This document shows positions 8,755 to 17,168 of a stretch of DNA of 64,000 nucleotides, piece by piece (positions within the stretch are counted from its first letter, which is position 1; each line of letters begins with the position of its first letter). Source of the DNA: an uncultured Streptococcus sp. Lineage in GTDB: Bacteria; Bacillota; Bacilli; Lactobacillales; Streptococcaceae. Position numbers and translations under genes: made by a program. Location: positions 1 through 64,000 of the forward strand of contig CAKPZX010000001.1 in assembly GCA_934215455.1 (NCBI GenBank), written 5' to 3'. The notes under the pieces are model-generated. The model searched no databases and was not told the DNA's origin. It worked only from the letters and a program-made list of their open reading frames with translations.

Positions 8755-9075
8755 ATGAATAAAAAAGAATTATTTGATGCTTTAGACGGCTTTTCTCAGA
8801 ATTTGTTGGTCACCTTGGCTGAAGTCGAAGCCATCAAGAAAAATTTGAAACAAGTCATCGAAGAAAATACAGCTCTTCGCTTAGAAAATGATAAATTGAG
8901 AGAGCGTTTGGGAGAAGTTGAGAAGACTTCATCCGCAAAGTCCCAACACCATGGCCGTGAAAATTTGCAACGTATTTATAACGACGGTTTTCATATCTGC
9001 ACTTATTCCTACGGTCAACGTCGTGAGAACGATGAAGAGTGTATGTTTTGTGATGAGTTGTTATTTAGGGAGTAA
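8755..9075 (+). CDS. yabA: Replication initiation control protein YabA
   Basis: Binds DnaA and DnaN to restrain re-initiation. It is 106 residues: an N-terminal leucine-zipper helix over about residues 1-60 ([26 protein letters not shown]) and a C-terminal zinc-binding tail with [11 protein letters not shown]...[16 protein letters not shown] precedes the ATG; it lies 9 bp after holB and 2 bp before rsmI. Confidence 0.93.
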   Translation: MNKKELFDALDGFSQNLLVTLAEVEAIKKNLKQVIEENTALRLENDKLRERLGEVEKTSSAKSQHHGRENLQRIYNDGFHICTYSYGQRRENDEECMFCDELLFRE

Positions 9076-9077
9076 GC

Positions 9078-9935
9078 ATGCAGATCCAACGAAGTTTTAA
9101 AGGGGAAAAGAAAACAGGGGTGCTTTACCTGGTCCCAACACCGATCGGTAACCGGGAGGATATGAGTTACCGCATGGTCCAGACCTTAAAGGATGTGGAC
9201 TTGATCGCAGCTGAGGATACTAGAAATACAGGCCTCTTGCTCAAGCATTTTGAGATTGCGACACCCCAGACTAGCTTTCATGAGCACAATGCCATGGAGA
9301 AAATTCCAGATCTGATCACCTATTTAGAATCCGGAAAGGATGTGGCGCAAGTCTCAGATGCAGGACTCCCTAGTATTTCTGACCCTGGTCATGATTTGGT
9401 CAAGGCAGCGATTGAACGCGAGATTCCTGTCGTAGCTGTTCCTGGTCCTAGTGCAGGTATAACTGGTTTGATTGCTAGTGGCCTAGCCCCTCAACCTCAT
9501 ATTTTTTATGGATTTCTGCCTCGCAAAGAGGGGCAACAGAAGGCATTTTTCCAAGAAAAAGTGGCCTACCCTGAGACTCAGATCTTTTATGAGTCGCCCC
9601 ATCGGGTGAAGGCAACCTTAGAGAATATGTTGGCTGTCTATGGGGATCGTCCTGTCGTCCTGGTTCGTGAATTGACCAAGATCTACGAGGAATATACTCG
9701 CGGCAGTATTTCTGAGTTAGTCGCATTTCTTGAAGATAATCCTCTCAAAGGGGAGTGCCTCTTGATCGTCGAAGGAGCCAAGGAAGAAGAGCTAGACCTA
9801 GAAGAGGTCGACTTGATCCAAGAGATCGACACCTTGGTCCAAGAGGGCATGAAGAAAAATCAAGCAATTAAACAGGTCGCCAAACAATACGGCCTGCAAA
9901 AGAGTGAGCTCTATGCTCGTTACCATCAAGACTAG
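9078..9935 (+). CDS. rsmI: 16S rRNA (cytidine1402-2'-O)-methyltransferase
   Basis: A SAM-dependent methyltransferase of the tetrapyrrole-methylase fold acting on 16S rRNA C1402. Visible motifs are LYLVPTPIGNREDMSYR, LIAAEDTRNTGLLLKHF, VSDAGLPSISDPGHDLV, VPGPSAG and ETQIFYESPHRVKATL. A helical C-terminal domain ends in AIKQVAKQYGLQKSELYARYHQ. 285 residues is standard. Confidence 0.95.
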   Translation: MQIQRSFKGEKKTGVLYLVPTPIGNREDMSYRMVQTLKDVDLIAAEDTRNTGLLLKHFEIATPQTSFHEHNAMEKIPDLITYLESGKDVAQVSDAGLPSISDPGHDLVKAAIEREIPVVAVPGPSAGITGLIASGLAPQPHIFYGFLPRKEGQQKAFFQEKVAYPETQIFYESPHRVKATLENMLAVYGDRPVVLVRELTKIYEEYTRGSISELVAFLEDNPLKGECLLIVEGAKEEELDLEEVDLIQEIDTLVQEGMKKNQAIKQVAKQYGLQKSELYARYHQD

Positions 9936-9952
9936 GAAAGGTTGAAAGCAGG

Positions 9953-10534
9953 ATGGAAATTAGAATGGCTTATCCCAATGAGATCAAGCGAATTATGGAA
10001 ATCATCCAAGATGCCAAGGAAAGCCTGGCTCAAAGACAGGTCGACCAGTGGCAGGATGGCTATCCAGATGAAGAGATCATTTTTGAGGATATTCTAGAAA
10101 GTCGTGGCTATGTGGCCGTTGAAGATCAGGAAGTCGTCGCCTATGCAGCTGTCAACAAGGGAAATGAAGCGGCTTATAATGAGATTTACGATGGCAAGTG
10201 GGAGCATGACAACTATATGTATGTCACTTTTCACCGTGTCGCTGTAGCCAAAGAAGCTGCTGGCAAAGGGGTAGCGCAGACCTTCCTTCAAGGTTTAATC
10301 GAAGGGGAAAAAGGGCCAGATTTCCGTTGCGATACGCACCCGGATAATCTGGTCATGCAACATTTACTTGAAAAATTGGGCTACCATTATTGTGGAAAGG
10401 TCCCTATTGATGGAGTCCGTCTGGCTTATCAAAAGATCAAACGAAAAGCAGAAACTAGTCTATTCCAAGTGGTCTCAGAAGAGGACCGCTGGGACCAAAG
10501 AGCAGAAGCGGCCTACAATGACTCTCTATCTTAA
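9953..10534 (+). CDS. GNAT-family N-acetyltransferase
   Basis: A 193-residue acetyltransferase. The acetyl-CoA site is MYVTFHRVAVAKEAAGKGVAQTFLQGL (about residues 85-111), followed by RCDTHPDNLVMQHLLEKLGYHYCGKV. The substrate cannot be inferred. A second possible start, ATG 9965, lies four codons in. Its 3' end overlaps the next gene by 17 bases, so the two are probably co-translated. Confidence 0.85.
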   Translation: MEIRMAYPNEIKRIMEIIQDAKESLAQRQVDQWQDGYPDEEIIFEDILESRGYVAVEDQEVVAYAAVNKGNEAAYNEIYDGKWEHDNYMYVTFHRVAVAKEAAGKGVAQTFLQGLIEGEKGPDFRCDTHPDNLVMQHLLEKLGYHYCGKVPIDGVRLAYQKIKRKAETSLFQVVSEEDRWDQRAEAAYNDSLS

Positions 10535-11009
10535 ACAATTTTATGAAAGCCCTATGGGGCTTCTTTCGATCATTGTCAGTGAAGAAGGCCTTGTAGAGCT
10601 TGATTTTTATGATCCAAAAGAGGAGGCGCCTGATCCCTATGGGGCGCTGGAGCAGGTCCATCCCTACCATGAGAAGGTGAAGGAGTGGTTGGACCACTAT
10701 TTTGCGGGAGATCCAATCGCTATCAGCTTTCCACTAGCACCGCAAGGGACAGCTTTTCAAGAGCGGGTGTGGCAGTTATTGCGAGAGATCCCATATGGCG
10801 AGACCAAGACCTATGGCCAGCTGGCCCAGGATCTTTCTTGCGGTTCAGCTCAAGCCGTAGGACAGGCTGTTGGACGCAATCCCTTGACGATCTTAGTCCC
10901 TTGTCACCGTGTGATGGGAAAAGATGGACAACTGACGGGCTATGCGTCTGGACTTGATCGCAAACGCTGGCTCTTACACCATGAAGGAATTACCTGGAAG
11001 GAGAAATAA
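10518..11009 (+). CDS. ogt: Methylated-DNA--protein-cysteine methyltransferase (Ogt type)
   Basis: A suicide repair enzyme removing O6-alkyl groups from guanine. An N-terminal ribonuclease-like domain (MTLYLKQFYESPMGLLSI) leads to the C-terminal domain with GTAFQERVWQLLREIPYGETKTYGQLA and the active site VPCHRVMGKDG, followed by TGYASGLDRKRWLLHHEG. 163 residues is typical. ATG 10518 is the start that gives family length; an open frame upstream only overlaps the acetyltransferase gene. Confidence 0.93.
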   Translation: MTLYLKQFYESPMGLLSIIVSEEGLVELDFYDPKEEAPDPYGALEQVHPYHEKVKEWLDHYFAGDPIAISFPLAPQGTAFQERVWQLLREIPYGETKTYGQLAQDLSCGSAQAVGQAVGRNPLTILVPCHRVMGKDGQLTGYASGLDRKRWLLHHEGITWKEK

Positions 11010-11014
11010 AATCG

Positions 11015-11368
11015 ATGTATACATTTATTGAATACCCAAAATGTTCGACTTGTCGAAAGGCTAAATCAGAATTGGACGGTCTCCAATGTGAGTTTCAAAG
11101 CCAAAATATTGTCACAGAAACACCGACTAGCCAAGAATTGCAAGACTGGATGGCAGCTTCTGGCCTACCGATCAAGTCTTTCTTCAATACTAGCGGAATG
11201 AAATACCGAGAACTTGGTTTGAAAGATAAGGTGGATCAACTGACAGTGAAAGAAGCGGCGGATCTCCTTGCTTCAGACGGTATGCTAATCAAGCGGCCTC
11301 TGCTTGTCAAAGACGGAAAAGTGGTTCAAGTGGGCTACCGAAAACCATACGTAGACTTAGGTTTGTAA
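11015..11368 (+). CDS. ArsC/Spx-family protein (arsenate reductase-like)
   Basis: A thioredoxin-fold protein of 117 residues with the CxxC pair in YPKCSTCRKAKSELD (Cys10/Cys13), a SFFNTSGMKYRELGLKDK segment and the conserved RPLLV near residue 95. It resembles the MgsR/YffB/YusI branch. True Spx normally has RSPQRTY-type features that are not obvious here, so a transcriptional role is uncertain. It ends the operon, before a strong terminator. Confidence 0.82.
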   Translation: MYTFIEYPKCSTCRKAKSELDGLQCEFQSQNIVTETPTSQELQDWMAASGLPIKSFFNTSGMKYRELGLKDKVDQLTVKEAADLLASDGMLIKRPLLVKDGKVVQVGYRKPYVDLGL

Positions 11369-11369
11369 A

Positions 11370-11400
11370 AGAAAAGGGAGTTGGGCTCCCTTTTCTTTTT
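11370..11400 (+). terminator. Terminator after the ArsC-like gene
   Basis: AAAAGGGAG/CTCCCTTTT stem with a TTGGG loop and CTTTTT tail. Confidence 0.88.
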
Positions 11401-11452
11401 GTAGTGAAGATGATATAATCATACGAGTGAAATCAATGAAAGAGAGTCAAGT

Positions 11453-12994
11453 ATGAGTATTTTAGAAGTGAAAAATTTGAGTCACGGTTTTGGGGACCGT
11501 GCGATTTTTGAGGATGTGTCCTTCCGTTTGCTAAAGGGAGAGCATATCGGTCTTGTCGGGGCCAATGGTGAGGGAAAATCGACCTTCATGAGCATCGTGA
11601 CTGGTAAGATGCAACCTGACGAAGGTAAGGTGGAGTGGTCTAAGTATGTGACGGCAGGTTACCTGGATCAGCATTCGGTCTTAGAAGAAGGACAAACAGT
11701 TCGCGATGTCTTACGGACCGCTTTTGATGAGTTGTTCACAGATGAAGCTCGCATCAATGACCTCTATATGGCCATGGCGGAAGAGGGAGCCGATGTCGAT
11801 GCTCTGATGGAAGAGGTTGGAGAACTCCAAGAGCGTCTAGAAAGTCGTGATTTTTATACCTTGGATGCCAAGATCGATGAAGTGGCGCGTGCTCTTGGGG
11901 TCATGGACTTTGGGATGGACACGGATGTAACCTCCTTGTCAGGTGGGCAACGGACCAAGGTCCTCTTGGCCAAACTCTTACTTGAGAAGCCAGATATCCT
12001 TCTCTTAGACGAGCCGACCAACTACTTGGATGCAGAGCACATCGATTGGCTCAAACGCTATTTGCAGAATTATGAAAATGCCTTTGTCCTCATTTCCCAT
12101 GATATTCCTTTCTTGAACGATGTGATCAACATCGTCTACCATGTGGAAAATCAGCAGTTAACCCGCTATTCAGGAGACTACTACCAATTCCTTGAAGTCT
12201 ATGAAATGAAGAAATCGCAATTGGAAGCGGCTTATGAGCGTCAGCAAAAGGAGATTGCTGATTTGAAAGATTTCGTAGCCCGTAATAAGGCGCGTGTAGC
12301 CACACGGAATATGGCCATGTCTCGTCAGAAGAAGTTGGACAAGATGGAACTCATTGAGTTGCAAAGTGAGAAACCAAAGCCATCCTTTGAATTTAAAAAT
12401 GCCCGGACTCCTGGTCGCTTTATCTTCCAGGCCAAGGATCTCCAGATTGGGTATGACCGTCCTTTGACCAAGCCTTTGAACCTAACCTTTGAACGCAATC
12501 AAAAAGTGGCCATCATCGGGGCCAATGGGATCGGGAAAACCACTCTCTTGAAGAGCTTGCTGGGAATCATCCCACCGATTGCTGGAGAAGTAGAGCGGGG
12601 AGATTACCTAGAACTTGGCTATTTCGAGCAAGAGGTCGAAGGGGGCAATCGCCAGACACCGCTTGAAGCAGTCTGGAATGCATTTCCAGCTCTGAACCAA
12701 GCAGAAGTCCGTGCAGCCCTTGCCCGCTGTGGCTTGACCACCAAACATATTGAGAGCCAAATCCAGGTGCTATCCGGTGGAGAGCAAGCCAAGGTACGGT
12801 TCTGTCTCTTGATGAACCGTGAAAACAATGTCTTGGTACTAGACGAGCCAACCAACCACTTGGATGTGGATGCCAAGGATGAATTGAAACGGGCTCTGAA
12901 AGAATACAAGGGATCGATTCTCATGGTTTGCCATGAGCCAGACTTCTATGAAGGCTGGATGGACCAAATCTGGGACTTTAATGAATTGACGTAA
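11453..12994 (+). CDS. ABC-F family ATPase (YkpA/YbiT-like)
   Basis: A soluble, ribosome-associated type of ABC protein with no membrane domain. There are two ATPase domains: Walker A GANGEGKS (about 36) and GANGIGKT, signatures LSGGQRTKV and LSGGEQAKV, Walker B LLLDEPTNYLDAEH and LVLDEPTNHLDVD. A charged interdomain linker of about 80 residues (KKSQLEAAYERQQKEIADLKDF) joins them. 513 residues without a long C-terminal tail fits YkpA/YbiT rather than Uup. Such proteins modulate translation; antibiotic resistance cannot be claimed. TATAAT lies at 11414-11419. Confidence 0.88.
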   Translation: MSILEVKNLSHGFGDRAIFEDVSFRLLKGEHIGLVGANGEGKSTFMSIVTGKMQPDEGKVEWSKYVTAGYLDQHSVLEEGQTVRDVLRTAFDELFTDEARINDLYMAMAEEGADVDALMEEVGELQERLESRDFYTLDAKIDEVARALGVMDFGMDTDVTSLSGGQRTKVLLAKLLLEKPDILLLDEPTNYLDAEHIDWLKRYLQNYENAFVLISHDIPFLNDVINIVYHVENQQLTRYSGDYYQFLEVYEMKKSQLEAAYERQQKEIADLKDFVARNKARVATRNMAMSRQKKLDKMELIELQSEKPKPSFEFKNARTPGRFIFQAKDLQIGYDRPLTKPLNLTFERNQKVAIIGANGIGKTTLLKSLLGIIPPIAGEVERGDYLELGYFEQEVEGGNRQTPLEAVWNAFPALNQAEVRAALARCGLTTKHIESQIQVLSGGEQAKVRFCLLMNRENNVLVLDEPTNHLDVDAKDELKRALKEYKGSILMVCHEPDFYEGWMDQIWDFNELT

Positions 12995-12998
12995 AGAC

Positions 12999-13024
12999 AA
13001 AAAGAGAAACTTGTCTCGCTTTTT
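12999..13024 (+). terminator. Terminator of the ABC-F gene; left flank of repeat copy 2
   Basis: AAAAAGAGAAAC..GTCTCGCTTTTT hairpin. Its 5' half is identical to the hairpin at 13278-13304 over the first ten bases. Confidence 0.7.
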
Positions 13025-13116
13025 AGAATGAAGAAATTTTGTTGTTTACATAAGGCGGCACAACTAATTCAAAAAATCTAAATGATTCTATTTTTAAATT
13101 TAGTCAAGTAATGACC

Positions 13117-13254
13117 GAAACATTCCGCAGTGAGAAAAGTGCCTGAAACAGATTTGTTTCAGGCACACGGAATTATTGAGACCTTAGGCTCAATAATTAG
13201 TCATGGAACTTCGCAGAAGTTCGCTGACGTCCGTACTCACCTAAGGAAAGTTTC
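13117..13254 (-). repeat. Cloverleaf repeat, copy 2
   Basis: 138 bp, same orientation as copy 1. Closing stem GAAACATTCC/GGAAAGTTTC, GTGAG/CTCAC, hairpins GTGCCTGAAAC/GTTTCAGGCAC and ATTATTGAG/CTCAATAAT, and GAACTTC/GAAGTTC. The gap to its flanking terminators is 23 nt on one side and 92 AT-rich nt on the other. It lies between convergent genes. Confidence 0.9.
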
Positions 13255-13277
13255 TAAGAAAAATTTACATTTGATAG

Positions 13278-13304
13278 AAAAAGAGAACCGTTTGGTTCTC
13301 TTTT
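13278..13304 (-). terminator. Terminator of the peptidyl-prolyl isomerase gene
   Basis: AAAAGAGAACC/GGTTCTCTTTT stem with a four-base loop, able to act in both directions. It is the right flank of repeat copy 2. Confidence 0.85.
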
Positions 13305-13306
13305 CA

Positions 13307-14152
13307 TTATTTCTTGAAATTGTAGTCTTTTAAGATCTCGATTTTTTCAATCTTGATGTCTGTTTTTGGTTTGTCCTTATCATCGGTTTCGGCAGAGGCA
13401 ATTTTATCCACCACATCCATGCCATCGATCACTTGGCCAAAAACAGTGTAGTTACCACCATCGAGGGTTGGATTTCCACCATTTTTATAAGCATCGATGA
13501 TCTTAGCTGGGAAGCGATCAGTTGGTAGTTTACTTGAAATATCATCCTTATTTTGGTTGATATAGAATTGACTACCATTGGTATTTGGACCAGAATTGGC
13601 CATGGCAAGGGCTCCACGAAGGTTGTAAAGGTATGGAGAATACTCATTCTCAAAACCAGTACCTGAATCTTTGGATTTATCTTTACCCTTCCAGATGGAT
13701 TCCCCACCAGTACCATCTCCCTTAGGATCCCCAGTTTGGATCATAAAGTTGTTAATGACACGGTGGAAAAGTAAGCCATTGTAGTAGCCTTCTTTTGCGT
13801 GGGTCAAGAAGTTTTCAACTGCAAGTGGGGCATATTTAGGGAAGAGCTTTACAGTGATGTCGCCTTCAGTTGTTGTGATTTTAACTTCTGCTTCGTCTTC
13901 AGCCACTTCATTTGAGAGTTGTGGGAAGACGGCATTTTCATTGGTCATGGCATCGTTAAAATCTTTGCGCAGTTGTTCTAATTTCTTTTGTTCTTCTTCA
14001 ATTTTCTTTTGATCTTTTTCACTAGAGCTAGAAGTTGCTGTCTGCTCTGTCTTTTCTTTGCTTGAGCTTGAAGAGTTAGCGTCAGTCTTATTAGACGAAC
14101 AAGCTGTCAAAGCCAAGCCGGAAAATAATAGTAGTGCGATTAATTTTTTCAT
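13307..14152 (-). CDS. Cyclophilin-type peptidyl-prolyl isomerase lipoprotein
   Basis: Surface-anchored prolyl isomerase of 281 residues. The lipoprotein signal ends LALTAC (Cys18), followed by a Ser/Lys-rich linker and a predicted coiled region (KKIEEEQKKLEQLRKDF). The cyclophilin domain runs over about residues 90-275: FPKYAPLAVENFLTHAKEGYYNGLLFHRVINNFMIQTGDP, LAMANSGPNTNGSQFYI and TVFGQVIDGMDVV. The start at 14152 has AAGGAAGA upstream; six further in-frame codons upstream are non-coding. It probably helps folding of exported proteins; pneumococcal SlrA is an analogue. Confidence 0.92.
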   Translation of the reverse strand: MKKLIALLLFSGLALTACSSNKTDANSSSSSKEKTEQTATSSSSEKDQKKIEEEQKKLEQLRKDFNDAMTNENAVFPQLSNEVAEDEAEVKITTTEGDITVKLFPKYAPLAVENFLTHAKEGYYNGLLFHRVINNFMIQTGDPKGDGTGGESIWKGKDKSKDSGTGFENEYSPYLYNLRGALAMANSGPNTNGSQFYINQNKDDISSKLPTDRFPAKIIDAYKNGGNPTLDGGNYTVFGQVIDGMDVVDKIASAETDDKDKPKTDIKIEKIEILKDYNFKK

Positions 14153-14239
14153 ATTCTTCCTTTCCAACATAGTTGTCTTTCTCTATTGTACCTTAATTTT
14201 GTGATACTTTCAAATCTGGATAAAATTTAATGCGAAAAT

Positions 14240-14265
14240 AATATTCTGAAAATTTGCAGAAAATA
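14240..14265 (+). promoter_or_regulatory. Two adjacent CodY-like boxes
   Basis: AATATTCTGAAAATT (14240-14254) matches 14 of 15 CodY consensus positions and AATTTGCAGAAAATA (14251-14265) matches 13 of 15. They overlap by four bases, directly upstream of the TATAAT at 14290-14295. Confidence 0.65.
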
Positions 14266-14326
14266 GATGAAAGTAATTCCGAATTCCTGTATAATAGGAT
14301 GACTACAGGAGAACGATCATCAAAAA

Positions 14327-15247
14327 ATGAAATCATCACATTTTGCGAGAGCCCTTTGGTTTGGTATCCTGGGTGCTCTCTTTTTTGCATTTACCTTTAT
14401 TTTTAATCGAAGCATGAACCTGGCAGGTGGTTCCTGGATGTGGAGTGCTAGTTTGCGCTACCTTTTTAGTTTGCCTATGATGGCTGTTTTAGTCTGGCAG
14501 AAAGGCGAGTTGAAGGGTGTCTTGTCAGCAATTGCACGAGCTCCGTGGACTTGGTTGCTCTGGAGTACGATCGGCTTTGGTCTCTTTTATGCGCCTTTAT
14601 CGATGGCTTCTATCTACGGAGAATCATGGTTTGTGGCTGCGACCTGGCAGATTACGATATTAGCAGGTCTCCTTCTGACCCCTCTTTTTGGCAAAAAGAT
14701 TCCAAGAAAACAGTTAGGAATGACTTTGCTGATTTTGTTAGGAATCGTATTGATTCAAATTCCATATTTTGGACGAGGTCTCGGAGAAGGTGTGGTGAGA
14801 GCTAGTATCTTAATTTTGATTGCTGCCTTTTCCTATCCATTGGGTAATCGAAAGATGCTGGTTCATTGTAAAGAAGAACAATTATCAACGACCCAACGGG
14901 TCTTTGGGATGACCTTAATGAGTGTTCCTTTTTGGTTGCTCTTATCCGTTTTTGCAGGAGTAGATGCAGGCTTGCCATCAGGTGGGCAAATACTCCAATC
15001 CTTGATCGTAGCTGTATTTTCAGGAGTTATCGCGACCTTGCTCTTCTTTGAAGCAACCAACTTGGTGAAACACAACCATCAGCAGTTAGCCGTTGTTGAA
15101 GCTACCCAGGCCGGCGAGGTCCTCTTCACCCTATTTGGAGGCTGTCTTTTTCTAGGAGATCAGATCCCAACCCCACTAGGATTTTTAGGGGTCTTCATTG
15201 TGATCATCGGTATAGTAGGAAATAGTCTGCTGACTTCTTCAGAATAG
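14327..15247 (+). CDS. DMT-superfamily multidrug/metabolite transporter (EmrE-type)
   Basis: A 306-residue membrane protein with ten hydrophobic segments arranged as two five-helix halves. The first is ALWFGILGALFFAFTFIFNRSM..., the second begins ASILILIAAFSYPLGNRKML and ends LGFLGVFIVIIGIVGNSLL. It resembles the EmrE/multidrug-resistance branch of the drug/metabolite superfamily. The substrate is unknown; the CodY-like boxes upstream argue for an amino-acid-linked compound. TATAAT is at 14290-14295 and CAGGAGAACG precedes the start. It is divergent from the isomerase gene. Confidence 0.85.
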   Translation: MKSSHFARALWFGILGALFFAFTFIFNRSMNLAGGSWMWSASLRYLFSLPMMAVLVWQKGELKGVLSAIARAPWTWLLWSTIGFGLFYAPLSMASIYGESWFVAATWQITILAGLLLTPLFGKKIPRKQLGMTLLILLGIVLIQIPYFGRGLGEGVVRASILILIAAFSYPLGNRKMLVHCKEEQLSTTQRVFGMTLMSVPFWLLLSVFAGVDAGLPSGGQILQSLIVAVFSGVIATLLFFEATNLVKHNHQQLAVVEATQAGEVLFTLFGGCLFLGDQIPTPLGFLGVFIVIIGIVGNSLLTSSE

Positions 15248-15304
15248 ATAGTGGTAGAAGAGTAGAACTCAAACCATGATATTGCGGTTCAGTCTATCAA
15301 TGCC

Positions 15305-15330
15305 AACACCCACGAGGGTGTTTTCTTTTT
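15305..15330 (+). terminator. Terminator of the DMT transporter gene
   Basis: AACACCC/GGGTGTT stem, ACGA loop, then TTCTTTTTT. Confidence 0.88.
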
Positions 15331-15357
15331 TGACTAAATCACTAATTAAGAAGGAAG

Positions 15358-15386
15358 TTGCGTAGAGATGGAAAATTCGGTATGAT
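15358..15386 (+). promoter_or_regulatory. Promoter of the membrane-protein cluster
   Basis: TTGCGT (15358-15363) and TATGAT (15381-15386), 17 bp apart, about 70 bp before the first gene of the cluster. Confidence 0.55.
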
Positions 15387-15458
15387 GGGAGATATGTTAA
15401 TTTGTTGGGAAATGAACGAATTCCCTCAAAAACCGTATCATGAATAGGAGGCTACAAA

Positions 15459-16223
15459 TTGGATTATAAAACTCTACGAAAAAACTATAGACTCTATATT
15501 AGATCTGCTGGCTTGTTGGCAATGCTTCTCATTATTTGTATTGGGTTCGTGGTCAGAGATACTATTCTTCAGACTGCTACGCTCTTATTGGTCCTTGCAG
15601 GCTTGTTTTTATTCATCCAATTGCTCAAGAAGAGCTATACCAACAAGTGCAACACCTTGCTCCATGTAGACTTAGATTTAGCTTTTTGGCAGCAATACCT
15701 TCAGTTGAACAAGAATGTGAAAAAAGCTATTTCACAGATAGATATGAAGTTAACATCGGTCGCCTATTCGTTTATGATGGGAGATTTCAATACTGTCATA
15801 AAAGAAGCTAGAGAAGCACTTAGTCAGACGGATTATCCGCAGAAATATAAGAAATTTTTTGAGAGTTATCTTATTCGCTCGATCGTGCTGACAGATACTG
15901 ATTTGTCTAGGGAAGAGCTGGAGGATCGGTTGAATGAATTGACTATCACAGACCCTACACTAGCTGAGAAAACAAAAGAAGTCTGTCTCGCTCTTTATGA
16001 TTTAACCATTGCACACCAAAGCAATGACTATTTCGAAGATTTAAGCAATGATTTCAAGTACCAGCAGTTGGAAATTATCTACTACCAAGCCTTAAATGCT
16101 GCTCTTAAAGGTGATCGTCACAGAGCCAATGATCTCTTTCGCAAGTTAGTCCCAGAGGATGAGTCGCTCTATATCGTTCGAAAGGCTAAACAATACTTGA
16201 AGGATGAAGGCAGTCATCTGTAA
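15459..16223 (+). CDS. Unrecognised protein: two membrane helices plus TPR-like cytoplasmic domain
   Basis: I do not recognise this gene. 254 residues. Two close membrane helices (about 16-32 and 38-56) are followed by about 190 soluble residues rich in helices. TPR-like pieces include AYSFMMGDFNTVIKEAREAL near 105 and YYQALNAALKGDRHRANDLF near 205. The start is TTG 15459, with TAGGAGG ending 7 nt upstream and no nearby ATG in frame. It is first in a run of four genes that all encode membrane proteins. A scaffold or partner-binding role is possible, but nothing in the sequence proves one. Confidence 0.75.
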   Translation: MDYKTLRKNYRLYIRSAGLLAMLLIICIGFVVRDTILQTATLLLVLAGLFLFIQLLKKSYTNKCNTLLHVDLDLAFWQQYLQLNKNVKKAISQIDMKLTSVAYSFMMGDFNTVIKEAREALSQTDYPQKYKKFFESYLIRSIVLTDTDLSREELEDRLNELTITDPTLAEKTKEVCLALYDLTIAHQSNDYFEDLSNDFKYQQLEIIYYQALNAALKGDRHRANDLFRKLVPEDESLYIVRKAKQYLKDEGSHL

Positions 16224-16292
16224 ATCCTCCAATCGAAATAGAGATTAATTGAAAGAGCCTGAAAAAATATAAGGAGTTATTGGAAGGTAAGA

Positions 16293-17168
16293 ATGAAGAA
16301 ATCAATCTTTAAAGCCAGTTTTGAAGAGGGCCTCAATCTCGAAGACGATGGGTTTGTAAAGTTACAGCAAGAGCAACATGATAAGACAGCAAAATTTTTT
16401 AAGAATGGGCATGCTTCCCTTTGGTTTCGAATTCGAAGTTTGATTTTATCCCTTATTTTTCCTATCGGTTTTAACTTCTTTGTGCTGATTGTATCAATGG
16501 AATTTCATGAAAGTAAGACGTTAACTCTTCCAATAGCCAGGCGTGAGTCCTTAACAGTAAATGTGTTTTTAATCTTGCTTCTCATTTGGCTTTCCTTCGT
16601 TGTGATTGGAAAGTGGTTGAAACGAGCTTACCTGTTAGCATATCGCTATCAGTTTCACGTTTTTACATTTTTGGTTTGGTTCATATTGGAAATAGATCTA
16701 GTTGTTTTTGACATTTTATTGGCCAATCTATCCACTGCGGAAATCATCGCCATTTATGGAATCATGATGATAGCAACAAACATGCTATTTACAATTGCGT
16801 TAGCAGGATTAAGAAAACTTATGTATGCAGAGGCTTCGGAAGATACATTCCTTAATAAGATTGCAAAAATGATTTCTCTTTATGGGATGGCTATTTTAGG
16901 AATAGGGATCATTATCAAGCATATTTTGGTAATCTTTTCATTAGATGTTTCAACTTCCATCAAGGCATTTGGCTTTTTATTGCTGTGGATCTTTTGTAAT
17001 ATAGTAGTGGTTGCTGTCAGTGCTTTTATAGGTTTACCATACTTCCTGCAAGCCTACTACAAATGGAAATATCATGAAGAATACCGAGAATGGGAAGGTA
17101 AGTCAGTCGAAGAGTGGTATGGCAAGAAGTACTTAAAGAAACATAAGGAGTTGTTGAAAAATGGATAA
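16293..17168 (+). CDS. Unrecognised six-helix membrane protein
   Basis: 291 residues. A polar N-terminus (FKASFEEGLNLEDDG) is followed by about six membrane segments, roughly 49-69, 88-107, 121-143, 149-173, 193-215 and 225-252, and a strongly charged tail (KWKYHEEYREWEGKSVEEWYGKKY). The N-terminal SFEE motif and the Tyr-rich charged tail recur in the protein at 17676, suggesting distant paralogues. No catalytic motif is seen. Its last 8 bases overlap the next gene. Confidence 0.75.
   Translation: MKKSIFKASFEEGLNLEDDGFVKLQQEQHDKTAKFFKNGHASLWFRIRSLILSLIFPIGFNFFVLIVSMEFHESKTLTLPIARRESLTVNVFLILLLIWLSFVVIGKWLKRAYLLAYRYQFHVFTFLVWFILEIDLVVFDILLANLSTAEIIAIYGIMMIATNMLFTIALAGLRKLMYAEASEDTFLNKIAKMISLYGMAILGIGIIIKHILVIFSLDVSTSIKAFGFLLLWIFCNIVVVAVSAFIGLPYFLQAYYKWKYHEEYREWEGKSVEEWYGKKYLKKHKELLKNG

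Noticed and set aside
10368-10517. N-terminal extension of the alkyltransferase
   Set aside because: It overlaps the acetyltransferase gene in another frame and makes the protein longer than family length.
13130-13333. Open frame of 67 codons across repeat copy 2
   Set aside because: It lies wholly within the repeat and terminator, has no ribosome site, and the repeat's constraints are pairing, not coding.
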